Source of the DNA: Microbacteriaceae bacterium
Lineage (GTDB): Bacteria > Actinomycetota > Actinomycetes > Actinomycetales > Microbacteriaceae
Assembly: GCA_025465035.1 (NCBI GenBank)
Contig: JAODMH010000041.1
Coordinates: 1 to 32,086 of the forward strand
DNA length: 32,086 bases
Direction of reading: 5' to 3'
Positions within the stretch are counted from its first letter, which is position 1. Every line of letters begins with the position of its first letter. A model generated the notes under the pieces. The model worked only from the letters and a program-made list of their open reading frames with translations, had not been told where the DNA came from and ran no database searches. The position numbers and the translations under genes are program-made. Below, piece by piece: positions 14,830 to 22,967 of this stretch.

Positions 14830-14898
14830 GTTGCGGAGGACGACACGCCGCGGTAGCCCGCCAGACGGCCGCGACACGCCGCCGCAGTCCTCCGCAAC
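14830..14898. repeat. 67/69-bp palindromic repeat, family 1, copy A
   Basis: Perfect 12-bp arms GTTGCGGAGGAC and GTCCTCCGCAAC enclose a GC-rich core in the convergent gap between the peptidase and dehydrogenase stops. The element from TTGCGG to CCGCAA is 67 bp, the same length as copy B at 24953-25019, and agrees with it at about 55 of 67 positions. It probably acts as a two-way terminator and is spread as a REP-like element. Confidence 0.8.
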
Positions 14899-14913
14899 CA
14901 TTGACGCGCGGCG

Positions 14914-15690
14914 CTAGCCCTTCGGCTTGAGTTCGCCGCGAATGACCTTGTATGGCGCGGCCTGCGCCACCGGCTTGATGGTGACGAGGTCGAGGTTCAC
15001 GTAGCCGGGAAGTTCGATCGCGTGCACGATCGCTTCGGCGATGTCCTCCGCGTAGAGCGGGTTCGGCACGTTGTCGTAGACCGCGTCCGCTCGCTCGCGG
15101 TCGCCACCGAAGCGAACGAGGGAGAATTCGTCCGTCTTGACCATGCCGGGAGCGACCTCGAGCACACGGATGGGCTCACCGGCGAGCTCGAGCCGCAGAA
15201 CCGCCATCAGCGCGTGTTCGGCAAACTTCGCGGCGTTGTATCCGCCCCCGCCCTCGTAGGCGATGTGGCCGGCGATCGAGGTGACGGCCAGGATGTCCGC
15301 GTGCCCGGCATCCGCGGCCGCCATCCGCAGCAGCGGCAGCAGAGCGCTCGTCACACGCTTGACGGCGATGACGTTCACCTCGAACATGCGGCTCCAGTCC
15401 TCGGCCGAGCTGTTCTCGACCGAGGCGAGGCCAAAGGCTCCGCCCGCGTTGTTGACCAGGGCATGTACCGGCCCGAGTTCGGCGAGATAGTCGCGCAGGG
15501 CCTCCACCTGCACCTGATCGGTGAGGTCGGCGGTGAACACCTCGGCGCCGGTTTCGGCGGCAAGCGCCGCGAGCCGATCGGTGCGGCGGGCGACACCGAC
15601 GACCTCCCAGCCGTGCGCGCGGAAGAGCCGCACCGTCGCCGCTCCGATTCCCGAGCTCGCACCCGTAACGACGACACGCCTGGCTACCAC
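14914..15690 (-). CDS. Short-chain dehydrogenase/reductase, YdfG-like
   Basis: A 258-residue classical SDR. Cofactor motif TGASSGIG lies at residues 9-16, with VARRTDR after strand 2, where the Arg residues favour NADP(H). NNAGG follows, with the catalytic Ser in VTSIAGH and the active site YNAAK. The segment after the active site, VAPGMVKTDEF, and the length resemble serine/3-hydroxy-acid dehydrogenases such as YdfG. These oxidise L-allo-threonine or 3-hydroxypropionate-type substrates, though this group is broad. The start GTG 15690 has GAGGGAG about 6 bp upstream. TACGGT at about 15715-15720 on the minus strand could be its -10. It differs clearly from the tandem SDR pair at 2.8-4.5 kb. 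Confidence 0.9.
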   Translation of the reverse strand: MVARRVVVTGASSGIGAATVRLFRAHGWEVVGVARRTDRLAALAAETGAEVFTADLTDQVQVEALRDYLAELGPVHALVNNAGGAFGLASVENSSAEDWSRMFEVNVIAVKRVTSALLPLLRMAAADAGHADILAVTSIAGHIAYEGGGGYNAAKFAEHALMAVLRLELAGEPIRVLEVAPGMVKTDEFSLVRFGGDRERADAVYDNVPNPLYAEDIAEAIVHAIELPGYVNLDLVTIKPVAQAAPYKVIRGELKPKG

Positions 15691-15769
15691 GTCAACTCCC
15701 TCGGTCCGACCTCCTTCAACCGTAGCGCGGTCGGGACGGTCGCATGACAGCGCTGCCGCCGTTCACGAT

Positions 15770-17332
15770 TCAGTGCAGGTTGACCCGCTTTGGAAGCACG
15801 AACACGAGCGCCAGTGCGGCGAGCGCGAAGATCGCGCTGACGAACAGCGCCATCGTTGCCGCTTCGCCGAAGTGTGCCGCAAGGCTCGCCTTCGAGATCG
15901 CCTTCGCCGCGAGTTCGGGCGAACTGTACAGACCCGCCTTCATCGCGTTCGTCACCTTGGCGGCAACCTCGCTGTTCAGGCTGGAGAGGTTGGCGACCCC
16001 GAACAGCACGCTGCTGACGACCGCGATACCGATGGCGCTTCCGATCCGCTGCATGGTTCCGATCACACCGCTTGCGGCACCCGCCTCAGAGCGATCAACT
16101 GTCGCGACGATGAAACGCGCATTCGGGGCGATGAAGAGGCCGTTGCCGATACCGGCGATCGCGAGCGGACCGAGCAGTATCCAGTTGTTCAGGTCACCCG
16201 GTGCGACGCTCAACAGAATGAGCCAGAGCGCGATGAGGCCGACCGCGACGAGCGCGGTTCCGATGATGAGCACAGAGCGTCCGAGCTTCTGAGCGAGCCG
16301 ATCGCTCTGCGACGCACCCAGGATGTTGCCGATCGCGAACGGTATGGAGACCAGGCCGGACTCCAGCGCCGTGTGGCCGAGACCCGCCTGCCAGAGGAGG
16401 GAGATCGTGAAGAAGATGCTCGTGAAGGCCGCGAAGTAGACCAGAGCGAGGACCGTCCCTCCCGAGAATGCGGGATGCGAGAACAGGTGCGGGGGCACGA
16501 GGGGCGACGACCCGCGAGCGGCCAGGAATCTCTCCCAGAGCGCGAACAGCGCCAGGAGCACCACCCCGCTGCCGAGGGACAGATAGGTCCACAGGGGCCA
16601 GCCCTGGTCCTGGCCCTGGATCAGCGGCACGAGAATCGCGACGAGCGCTCCGGCGAGCAGCAGAAGCCCGACAAGGTCCATCGCCGCCTTCTGGCCTGCG
16701 ACCACCTTGGGGAGCACGATCGCCGCCGCAACCAGTGCGACGACGCCGATCGGGAGATTGACGAAGAAGATGTACCGCCATCCGCTCGTTTCACCGAGCG
16801 CCTGAATGATGAGCCCACCGACGACGGGGCCGAGCGCAGACGAGACGCCGATGACGGCACCCATGATCCCGAAGGCCTTGCCACGTTTCATCGGTGGGAA
16901 GAGCAGCTGGATGAATGCGGTGACGGGTGGGAAGAAGATGCCACCGCCGAGTCCCTGCACGACGCGGGCGACGATAAGCTGCGTCGGATCTTGGGCCAGT
17001 CCCGCCGCCAGGCTCGCCACGGTGAAGAGCGCGAGACCGGTGAAAAACACCCATTTGTGACCGAAACGGTCGCCGATGCGCCCCGCCGGGATGAGGACGA
17101 GCCCGAATGCGAGCGCATAGCCGGAGATGATCCACGCCAGCGTCGACTCGTTCGCGTTGATGCTGTCCCGAATGGTCGGCAGCGCGACGTTCACGATCGT
17201 GGTGTCGAGGAGGGACATGAACATGCCGACGAGGAGTACGGCCAGGGTGCCCCATGCTCGCCGGTCGGATACCCCTACCGGGGTCACCCACGCCGGCAGT
17301 TTGCCCGCGGTCGTCTGTGGCTGATCACTCAT
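15770..17332 (-). CDS. EmrB/QacA-type drug:H+ antiporter (MFS DHA2)
   Basis: A 520-residue, probably 14-TM exporter. It has the DHA2 hallmark LLDTTIVNVALPTI in TM1 (motif D1), AGRIGDRFGHKWVF (motif A) and VVQGLGGGIFFP. Motif C follows in TM5 (GVSSALGPVVGGLI), together with the WRYIFFVNLPIG motif diagnostic of the EmrB/QacA group. The track begins at 17431 inside the regulator; ATG 17332 has AAAGGA about 9 bp upstream and overlaps the PadR stop by one base (TGATG), so the two are translationally coupled. Together they form a regulator-pump operon. It probably exports hydrophobic toxic compounds; the actual substrate is unknown. Confidence 0.93.
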   Translation of the reverse strand: MSDQPQTTAGKLPAWVTPVGVSDRRAWGTLAVLLVGMFMSLLDTTIVNVALPTIRDSINANESTLAWIISGYALAFGLVLIPAGRIGDRFGHKWVFFTGLALFTVASLAAGLAQDPTQLIVARVVQGLGGGIFFPPVTAFIQLLFPPMKRGKAFGIMGAVIGVSSALGPVVGGLIIQALGETSGWRYIFFVNLPIGVVALVAAAIVLPKVVAGQKAAMDLVGLLLLAGALVAILVPLIQGQDQGWPLWTYLSLGSGVVLLALFALWERFLAARGSSPLVPPHLFSHPAFSGGTVLALVYFAAFTSIFFTISLLWQAGLGHTALESGLVSIPFAIGNILGASQSDRLAQKLGRSVLIIGTALVAVGLIALWLILLSVAPGDLNNWILLGPLAIAGIGNGLFIAPNARFIVATVDRSEAGAASGVIGTMQRIGSAIGIAVVSSVLFGVANLSSLNSEVAAKVTNAMKAGLYSSPELAAKAISKASLAAHFGEAATMALFVSAIFALAALALVFVLPKRVNLH

Positions 17333-17907
17333 CAGTTGTGTCCTTTCGTGGACCGTCTCTGTCGTTCGTCTGAAATGATTTCCGGAAGTGCCGCGATGAG
17401 CTCTTGGTGCCAGCCGATCTCGCCGCGCCACCGGGAGATCTGATGCCGCATCGACCAGGTCTCCGCGACCGTGAGATACATTGCGACCTGCGCAAGATGC
17501 TTCTCGTAGTCGGCGAGCGCGGCCCTCAGCCGCGCAAGCCGTTCCCCGAACACCGCGGGCAGTTCCTCCACCCGATCGGGGTCGAGCCGCGCGAGAGCGA
17601 GATCGAGGGGATCCGGTTTGATCACGATCTCCGCGAGCCCGTGCCGACGCAGTTCACCGAGGGCGGCCTCGCCCGTCTCGCTGATGCGATATACCTGGCG
17701 CTCTGGGTAGTTGCCCTGGCGCTCGGTCCGCTCTTCCACGATGTGGCCCTCCGCGGCCAGCCGTTTCATGGCCCCGTATACCGCGCTCGACGCGAAGTCC
17801 GTCCAGAGGTCGATATGCTCTTCCTCCGCCAGCTGCAGGAGGCCGTGACCGTGCATCGGCCCGCGCTCCGCGAGCGAGCCGAGAATGAAAAGCCGAATGG
17901 ATGACAC
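17332..17907 (-). CDS. PadR-family transcriptional regulator
   Basis: A 191-residue regulator with an N-terminal winged helix. FILGSLAERGPMHGHGLLQLAEEE is the typical PadR opening helix pair. SSAVYGAMKRLAAEGHIVEE is the recognition helix region, and RQVYRISETGEAAL the wing. The C-terminal half (residues 90-190) is a helical dimerisation domain of the AphA/Vir-like type. It starts at GTG 17907, which lies inside a 32-bp palindrome, a strong sign of autorepression. The gene is directly coupled to the EmrB-like exporter, so it most likely represses the operon until a pump substrate or related phenolic or drug ligand binds. Confidence 0.92.
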   Translation of the reverse strand: MSSIRLFILGSLAERGPMHGHGLLQLAEEEHIDLWTDFASSAVYGAMKRLAAEGHIVEERTERQGNYPERQVYRISETGEAALGELRRHGLAEIVIKPDPLDLALARLDPDRVEELPAVFGERLARLRAALADYEKHLAQVAMYLTVAETWSMRHQISRWRGEIGWHQELIAALPEIISDERQRRSTKGHN

Positions 17908-17936
17908 GTGACTACTCTTGCATGACTAGTCACGTG
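17905..17936 (-). promoter_or_regulatory. Operator over the padR start codon
   Basis: CACGTGACTA and TAGTCACGTG form a perfect 10-bp inverted repeat with a 12-bp spacer. The left arm contains the padR GTG start (17905-17907 on the minus strand). The right arm overlaps a nested 10-bp palindrome, TGACTAGTCA. A dimeric regulator bound here would block both transcription and translation start. Confidence 0.75.
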
Positions 17937-17970
17937 GGTCAACCAGGCATTACGCAGTATGTCGGACGCC

Positions 17971-17999
17971 TTGCCTCGCCCGATGTCCCTGCCTAGGAT
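17971..17999 (+). promoter_or_regulatory. Promoter of metY
   Basis: TTGCCT (17971-17976), a 17-bp spacer, and TAGGAT (17994-17999). This gives a leader of about 50 nt ending in AAGGAG 8 bp before the ATG, too short for a SAM riboswitch of the kinds I know. Confidence 0.6.
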
Positions 18000-18057
18000 C
18001 GCCTGAACGAGGGCCATCGCCCGTCCGCACTCGATTTTCATCAAGGAGAACCACACC

Positions 18058-19386
18058 ATGAGTGACGCCGCTGCAACCTGGAAGTTCGAAACCAAGCAGA
18101 TCCATTCCGGCGCTGCTCCCGATCCCGTCACCAACGCCCGCGCGACCCCGATCTACCAGACGACGTCGTACGTGTTCAACAGCGCCGACCACGCCAAGAA
18201 TCTCTTCGCGCTCGCCGAATTCGGCAACATCTACACTCGCATCCAGAACCCGACCCAGAACGTCGTCGAGGAACGGGTCGCAGCGCTCGAAGGCGGGACG
18301 GCGGCACTGCTGGTCTCCTCCGGCCAGGCCGCAGAGACCTTCGCCGTGCTCAACATCGCGCAGGCGGGCGATCACATTGTGTCGTCCTCATCCATCTACG
18401 GTGGCACATACAACCTGTTCAAGTACACGCTCGCGAAGCTCGGCATCGAGACCACCTTCGTCGAGAACCAGGATGACGCCGACGAGTGGGCACGCGCCGT
18501 GCGCCCCAACACCAAGCTGTTCTTCGCCGAGACCATCGGTAATCCGAAGATCAACATCCTCGACATCAAGCTCGTCTCCGATGTCGCGCACCGGAACGGC
18601 GTTCCGCTCATCGTCGATAACACGATCGCGACGCCGTACCTGATCCGTCCCTTCGAGCACGGTGCAGACATCATCGTGCACTCCGCCACGAAGTTCCTCG
18701 GCGGCCACGGCACGATCATCGGCGGCGTCATCGTCGACGGTGGCAAGTTCGAGTGGAGCAAGAACGTCGAGAAGTTCCCCGGCCTCACCGAGCCGGATCC
18801 CTCGTACCATGGCGCGAGCTACACCACAGTGCTCGGCGACGGCATCGCCTACATCATCAAGGCCCGTGTACAACTTCTGCGCGACCTCGGTTCGGCGATC
18901 GCCCCCGCGAGCGCGTGGCAGCTCATCCAGGGCATCGAGACGTTGAGCCTCCGCATCGAACGCCACGTGCAGAACGCCCAGGCGGTCGCCGAATGGCTCG
19001 ACGGCCACGACGACGTTGCCTCGGTCAACTACTCAGGGCTGCCATCGAGCCCGTGGTACGCGAAGGCCAACGAGTACGCGCCCAAGGGCGTCGGCGCGGT
19101 GCTGTCCTTCGAGCTGAAGGGTGGGGTCGACGCTGGGCGTGCCCTCGTCAACAGCGTGAAGCTGTTCAGCCACCTGGCCAACATCGGCGACGTTCGCAGC
19201 CTCATCATCCACCCGGCGTCGACCACGCACTCGCAGCTCACGCCAGAGCAGCAGCTCACCTCCGGTGTCACGCCGGGGCTGGTTCGCCTCTCGGTCGGAC
19301 TCGAGAACATCGACGACATCCTCGCCGACCTCAGCTCCGGCTTCGCGGCGGCCCGCGAGGTCACGAAGGCCGCACAGAACGCGTAA
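18058..19386 (+). CDS. metY: O-acetylhomoserine sulfhydrylase (MetY)
   Basis: A 442-residue PLP enzyme of the Cys/Met metabolism family. It forms homocysteine from O-acetylhomoserine and sulfide in methionine synthesis. The PLP lysine is Lys212 in VHSATKFLGGHGT. The N-terminal ATPIYQTTSYVF, YTRIQNPT and ALEGG blocks are characteristic. The length and the insertion around PGLTEPDPSYHG distinguish MetY from cystathionine gamma-synthase, which is about 380-400 residues. AAGGAG precedes the ATG by 8 bp, so unlike many neighbours this gene uses a normal leader. metX follows on the same strand, 178 bp away, with a palindromic repeat between. Together the two make homocysteine by direct sulfhydrylation. 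Confidence 0.95.
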   Translation: MSDAAATWKFETKQIHSGAAPDPVTNARATPIYQTTSYVFNSADHAKNLFALAEFGNIYTRIQNPTQNVVEERVAALEGGTAALLVSSGQAAETFAVLNIAQAGDHIVSSSSIYGGTYNLFKYTLAKLGIETTFVENQDDADEWARAVRPNTKLFFAETIGNPKINILDIKLVSDVAHRNGVPLIVDNTIATPYLIRPFEHGADIIVHSATKFLGGHGTIIGGVIVDGGKFEWSKNVEKFPGLTEPDPSYHGASYTTVLGDGIAYIIKARVQLLRDLGSAIAPASAWQLIQGIETLSLRIERHVQNAQAVAEWLDGHDDVASVNYSGLPSSPWYAKANEYAPKGVGAVLSFELKGGVDAGRALVNSVKLFSHLANIGDVRSLIIHPASTTHSQLTPEQQLTSGVTPGLVRLSVGLENIDDILADLSSGFAAAREVTKAAQNA

Positions 19387-19397
19387 TCACACCTAGT

Positions 19398-19475
19398 GGG
19401 TTGAGTGGCGAGTGGATCTAGATCCTGGAACGCACACCGGGTCTCGATACGGGCGTTGAGCGCGCCACTCAACCC
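19398..19475. repeat. Palindromic repeat between metY and metX
   Basis: Perfect 13-bp arms GGGTTGAGTGGCG and CGCCACTCAACCC, 52 bp apart. Inside, GGGTCTCGATACG followed later by ACTCAACCC resembles the GGTTTCGATACG...ACTCGACC intergenic repeats I remember from Microbacteriaceae genomes (recollection, not checked). It could end metY transcripts. Confidence 0.7.
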
Positions 19476-19564
19476 TGCACCACTCGACCCCTGGGCGGCG
19501 CGCGAGACGCGACTCGCGTAACAATGGCGCCCGGTGCACCCGCGCTTGGGATACTTGCCTAGAG

Positions 19565-20770
19565 ATGGATTGGCAGACACCCGAGGACACGGTCCCGTCG
19601 AGCTTCGTTACGGAGGCGAACGCGCGGGCCATCGTCGGCAAACCCTCTGCGACAGGGGCCTGGCGAGAAGGCGACTATCCCGGCGATCGGCTCTTCGTGT
19701 CGATCGGCCAGCAGCAACTCGAACGTGGCGGGATGCTCCCGTCCGTGCGCATCGCCTACGAGACCTGGGGCGAGCTCGACGCCGACGGTGGCAACGCGAT
19801 CCTGGTGCTGCACGCCCTCACCGGCGACAGCCATCTCATCGGAGCCCCGGGACCGGGGCATCCGACTGCCGGCTGGTGGTCTGGCATCATCGGCCCGGGG
19901 AAGTACATCGACACTGATCGCTGGTTCGTCGTCGCCCCGAACATGCTCGGCGGATGCCAGGGCACCACGGGTCCGGCATCACTCGCGCCCGACGGCCGGG
20001 AGTGGGGCGCACGCTTCCCCTATCTGACCATTCGCGACCAGGTCGCGACGCAGGTCGCCTTCTCCGACGCCATCGGCATCTCGAGCTGGGCGGCCGTGAT
20101 CGGTGGCTCGATGGGTGGGATGCAGTCCCTCGAGTGGGCCATCGGGTATCCGGATCGCCTCGAACGCGTCGCCATCATCGCCTCGCCATCCATCAGCAAC
20201 GCCGACCAGATCGCCCTGAATTCCGTGCAGATCGAGGCGATCCACATGGATCCGCAGTTCGCTGACGGCGACTACTACGAGGCGGCGGACGGCGAGGGCC
20301 CGTACCGCGGGCTTTCCCTCGCCCGACGGATGGCGCTGCTCAACTACCGCTCACCCACGGAGTTGAACGACCGCTTCGAACGCAGCTGGCAGAGCAGCAT
20401 CAGCCCGCTCGGAGCCTCTGGCAGGTTCGCCGTCGAAAGCTACCTCGACTTCCATGGCAACAAATTCACCCGCCGCTTCGACGCCAACAGCTATGTGGTG
20501 CTCGCCCAGGCCATGAATTCTCACGACATCGGCCGGGACCGCGGAGGCGTCGCGGCGGCCCTCTCCCTGGTCACCGCGAAGAGCCTGGTGCTGGGAATCG
20601 ACAGCGACCGCCTCTTTCCGGTGTCCCAGCAGGTGGCGATCGCGAACCGCCTCGACGGCAACATCGACGGCGGCGAGGCCGTCGTCATCCACTCGGAGTT
20701 CGGTCACGACGGATTCCTCATCGAGGACGACCTCGTGGGTCCTCAGCTCGCCAGGCTTCTCAGTTCGTAA
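19565..20770 (+). CDS. metX: Homoserine O-acetyltransferase (MetX)
   Basis: A 401-residue alpha/beta-hydrolase-fold enzyme that activates homoserine with acetyl-CoA, the first step of methionine synthesis. Markers in order: YETWGELDADGGNAILVLHALTGDSH in parts (oxyanion strand), GGCQGTTGP, nucleophile Ser182 in GGSMGGMQSLEW, the catalytic Asp in GIDSDRLFP and His in FGHDGFL. The acyl-CoA preference (acetyl versus succinyl) is assumed from the partner MetY. ATG 19565 has GATACT 9 bp upstream and no clear Shine-Dalgarno sequence, so it may have its own promoter with a very short leader. The product feeds the MetY reaction. Confidence 0.95.
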   Translation: MDWQTPEDTVPSSFVTEANARAIVGKPSATGAWREGDYPGDRLFVSIGQQQLERGGMLPSVRIAYETWGELDADGGNAILVLHALTGDSHLIGAPGPGHPTAGWWSGIIGPGKYIDTDRWFVVAPNMLGGCQGTTGPASLAPDGREWGARFPYLTIRDQVATQVAFSDAIGISSWAAVIGGSMGGMQSLEWAIGYPDRLERVAIIASPSISNADQIALNSVQIEAIHMDPQFADGDYYEAADGEGPYRGLSLARRMALLNYRSPTELNDRFERSWQSSISPLGASGRFAVESYLDFHGNKFTRRFDANSYVVLAQAMNSHDIGRDRGGVAAALSLVTAKSLVLGIDSDRLFPVSQQVAIANRLDGNIDGGEAVVIHSEFGHDGFLIEDDLVGPQLARLLSS

Positions 20771-20825
20771 CTGTACAGGCGAGTTCCTATCACCTTGATT
20801 ATGCTTGGTGTACAGAGTGGTCTGT

Positions 20826-20843
20826 TCCAACAGTTAGGTTGGA
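20826..20843. promoter_or_regulatory. Inverted repeat upstream of response regulator 1
   Basis: TCCAAC and GTTGGA flank a 6-bp spacer; TAGGTT, a possible -10, lies within. The repeat ends 21 bp before the GTG start. It could be a regulator-binding site. The rest of the 94-bp gap after metX holds nothing else I can support. Confidence 0.4.
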
Positions 20844-20864
20844 TGCACTACTCGGGGGGACAAG

Positions 20865-21533
20865 GTGACTGCCACGACCAGACAGGCGCGCCCGAGCGCC
20901 ATCCGCGTTGCGATTATCGACGATCACCAGCTCGTCATCGATGGAATCGTTGCGCACCTCTCCGCGCGTCGAAACGGTATCGACGTGGTCATCGGCGAAT
21001 CCACCTGGATCGGGTTGCTCTCCCATAGCGAGTTCCCGGTCGACGTCGCGGTACTCGACCTCAACCTCGACGACAGCATCGCCATCGGCACCAAGGTCAG
21101 GGCGCTCAATGCCGCCGGCACCCGCACCATCGTGATGAGCAGGCATGCCGACCCATCTTCCATTCAGGGAGCGCTGAAGGCGGGGGCCCTCGGCTTCGTG
21201 CCGAAGACGGAGCCCGCCGACGAGCTGGTGCGGGCGATCCAATCGGCTGCGATGGGGAAACTGTATGAGAACGGCCCCCTCATCCGCGCCATCTCCGGAA
21301 TCACGACCTCGGCGGATCCGGGCCTCGGCAAGCAGGAACTCCGGGCGATGGTCCTCTACGCCTCTGGCCTTTCGATTCGAGAGGTCGCCCACGACATGGG
21401 GACAACTGACGAGACGGTGAAGTCCTACATCAAGCGCGGCCGTCGCAAGTACCGGCAGATCGGCGTCGACCTCGGGACCAAGATCCTGCTGCGCCGACAC
21501 GGCATCCGTGAGGGCTGGGTGACGCCGGAATGA
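20865..21533 (+). CDS. Response regulator 1, NarL/FixJ-like with LuxR-type HTH
   Basis: A 222-residue response regulator. The receiver domain (about 1-130) has all signature residues: Asp19/Asp20 in IIDDHQ, phosphoacceptor Asp65 in VLDLNL, Ser92 in IVMSRHAD and Lys114 in FVPKTEP. The C-terminal HTH (about 155-215) reads LSIREVAHDMGTTDETVKSYIKRGRRKYRQIG and shares VKSYIKR-R-KYR--G-D-GTK with response regulator 2 at 24.3 kb. The common HPEFPVDV/HSEFPVDV block ahead of the phospho-Asp also marks them as paralogues. GTG 20865 has GGGGGGACAAG just upstream. A strong terminator follows, so it is a separate transcription unit from the kinase genes, though clearly part of the same module. Confidence 0.93.
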   Translation: MTATTRQARPSAIRVAIIDDHQLVIDGIVAHLSARRNGIDVVIGESTWIGLLSHSEFPVDVAVLDLNLDDSIAIGTKVRALNAAGTRTIVMSRHADPSSIQGALKAGALGFVPKTEPADELVRAIQSAAMGKLYENGPLIRAISGITTSADPGLGKQELRAMVLYASGLSIREVAHDMGTTDETVKSYIKRGRRKYRQIGVDLGTKILLRRHGIREGWVTPE

Positions 21534-21543
21534 GGCGTTTGCT

Positions 21544-21576
21544 AGAGGGCCACAGCACTGCCGTGGCCCTCTTAAC
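21544..21576 (+). terminator. Terminator after response regulator 1
   Basis: AGAGGGCCAC and GTGGCCCTCT form a 10-bp perfect stem with a 9-nt loop, 10 bp after the stop, followed by TTAA rather than a long T-run. Confidence 0.75.
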
Positions 21577-21788
21577 ACAACCCCCCGGTTGACGCGGTAC
21601 GGAACGTACCTGCCCGGCGCCCACATTCGGGTGATGGCGCCGATCCGGATCCGAGGCTAGGTTCCTCGTCTCCGAGTGAGTGTGGCGACCCTCAGGCCGT
21701 GAGCCCCTCTTACTTACTCACGTCGACTGTACCGCTAAGGCTCCGCGGAATCGCAGCAGTGTTGCACCCCCACTTAAGGTCACAGTGT
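21577..21788 (+). other. Structured upstream region of the histidine kinase
   Basis: A non-coding stretch of 212 bp with several short palindromes. These are GGTACG-gaa-CGTACC (21596-21610), GATCCGGATC, and CGAGG/CCTCG around TAGGTT (21652-21668). TAGGTT is a possible -10 for a leader of about 120 nt. A second candidate is TAAGGT (21775-21780), 8 bp before GTG 21789. The palindromes look like regulator sites, but I cannot assign them. Confidence 0.35.
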
Positions 21789-22967
21789 GTGACTATTACT
21801 AACGTGGAACTCATCGCCAAAGAGCGCGATCGACTTCTTCAGCGCTCCACGCGCGCAATCGGACTGGGTTCGACGATAATCGCTCTTGCCTGTTTCAGCG
21901 TTCCGGGGGTGCTGAACTCGACGACGTATCTCGCAGCCCTGCCTCTCTTCGTCGTGCTCGCGTTCAGCCTCTTCCGTGTCGGCATCAACCGGTCCCTGGT
22001 CTGGGTCCTTCTGGGCGTCGCCGCCGGCCTCGGCATCCTCGTGGTCGTCCAGGTGCCCGTCGGCGGCGCACCGGGACCCGCGCTCGGTGCCGCCCTGGTT
22101 CCACTGGCGGCCGGAGCGATGGGTTCCTTCGCCATCGTGCTGACCACCACACCGTCCCGCGTGGCGATCCTCGTGGTCGCGTTCCTCGCGACGTTGGTCC
22201 TCACCGAGTTCGCCGTGCCTGGGCCCGCCATCGTGTCCGTGCGCGGCGGCGCCGTGGTACTCGGCTGGGTCCTGGCCGCGGTCGTCGGCTACTGGTTGTC
22301 GGCGAGCATCCCCCGCGCGGCGAGGCGCATCTACAGCATCGGACGCGCCCATCGCGCGGAACGGCAGGCGAGCGAGACCGAGGCCCAACGCCGCCAGGGT
22401 GCCCGCCTGCTCCACGACACGGTGCTCGCGACCCTCACCCTCCTTGCGCACTCCGGCGTCGGCGTCGCGGCGTCGGCCATGCAACAGCAGGCCGGCGAGG
22501 ATGCCCGGCTCCTCAGGCAGTTGCGGCTCGGCGCGAGCCCCGTGCCGCGGTCGTCGGGGGACTATCACCTGGAGCCGGTGGAGGAGACCGCCCTCGGCAC
22601 GACGCTCGAATCGGTCAAGCAGCGTTTCGGCCGGATGGGACTCGAGGTCAGCTGGCATGGCACGGGGCAGGTGCTGCTGCCCAGCGAGGTCCTCGATGCC
22701 TTCCTGCTCGCCCTTGCCGAATGTCTGGAGAACGTGCGCCGCCATGCTGGCGTGACCGACGCGCACGTGACGATCACGGATGACGACACGACGGTACGCG
22801 CGATGGTCACGGATGCCGGGGTCGGCTTCGACCTCAAAGACATCGACGAGGCTCGGCTGGGTTTCAAGGATTCCGTGGTCGCTCGTCTCCAGGAGGTCGG
22901 CGGTAATGCCCGGCTGTTCTCCTCCCCCGGTGCCGGAACGACCGTGGTCCTCGAGGTACCGAAGTGA
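21789..22967 (+). CDS. Six-TM sensor histidine kinase, DesK/NarX-like
   Basis: A 392-residue membrane kinase. Six TM helices occupy about residues 25-175, with no large extracytoplasmic sensor, so it probably senses the membrane or a small ligand. The dimerisation/phosphoacceptor motif is ARLLHDTVLATL (His209), as in HisKA_3 kinases. The ATPase domain has an N-box LAECLENVRRHAG (Asn314), a G1 box TDAGVGF and a G2 box SSPGAGTTV, so it should be active. The track start at 21699 would add 30 residues of unlikely sequence; GTG 21789 starts near the first conserved part and has TAAGGT 8 bp upstream. The stop overlaps the GTG of the next gene by 4 bp (GTGA). Likely partners are the response regulators on either side. 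Confidence 0.88.
   Translation: MTITNVELIAKERDRLLQRSTRAIGLGSTIIALACFSVPGVLNSTTYLAALPLFVVLAFSLFRVGINRSLVWVLLGVAAGLGILVVVQVPVGGAPGPALGAALVPLAAGAMGSFAIVLTTTPSRVAILVVAFLATLVLTEFAVPGPAIVSVRGGAVVLGWVLAAVVGYWLSASIPRAARRIYSIGRAHRAERQASETEAQRRQGARLLHDTVLATLTLLAHSGVGVAASAMQQQAGEDARLLRQLRLGASPVPRSSGDYHLEPVEETALGTTLESVKQRFGRMGLEVSWHGTGQVLLPSEVLDAFLLALAECLENVRRHAGVTDAHVTITDDDTTVRAMVTDAGVGFDLKDIDEARLGFKDSVVARLQEVGGNARLFSSPGAGTTVVLEVPK

Noticed and set aside
15521-17443. 640-codon plus-strand ORF opposite the EmrB-type exporter
   Set aside because: Arg/Glu/Asp-rich low-complexity translation with no domain, antisense to a clear 14-TM transporter and its regulator; a shadow of high-GC codon use.
18000-18057. 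SAM riboswitch ahead of metY
   Set aside because: The likely promoter at 17971-17999 leaves a leader of only about 50 nt with no P1 stem or conserved core that I can recognise.
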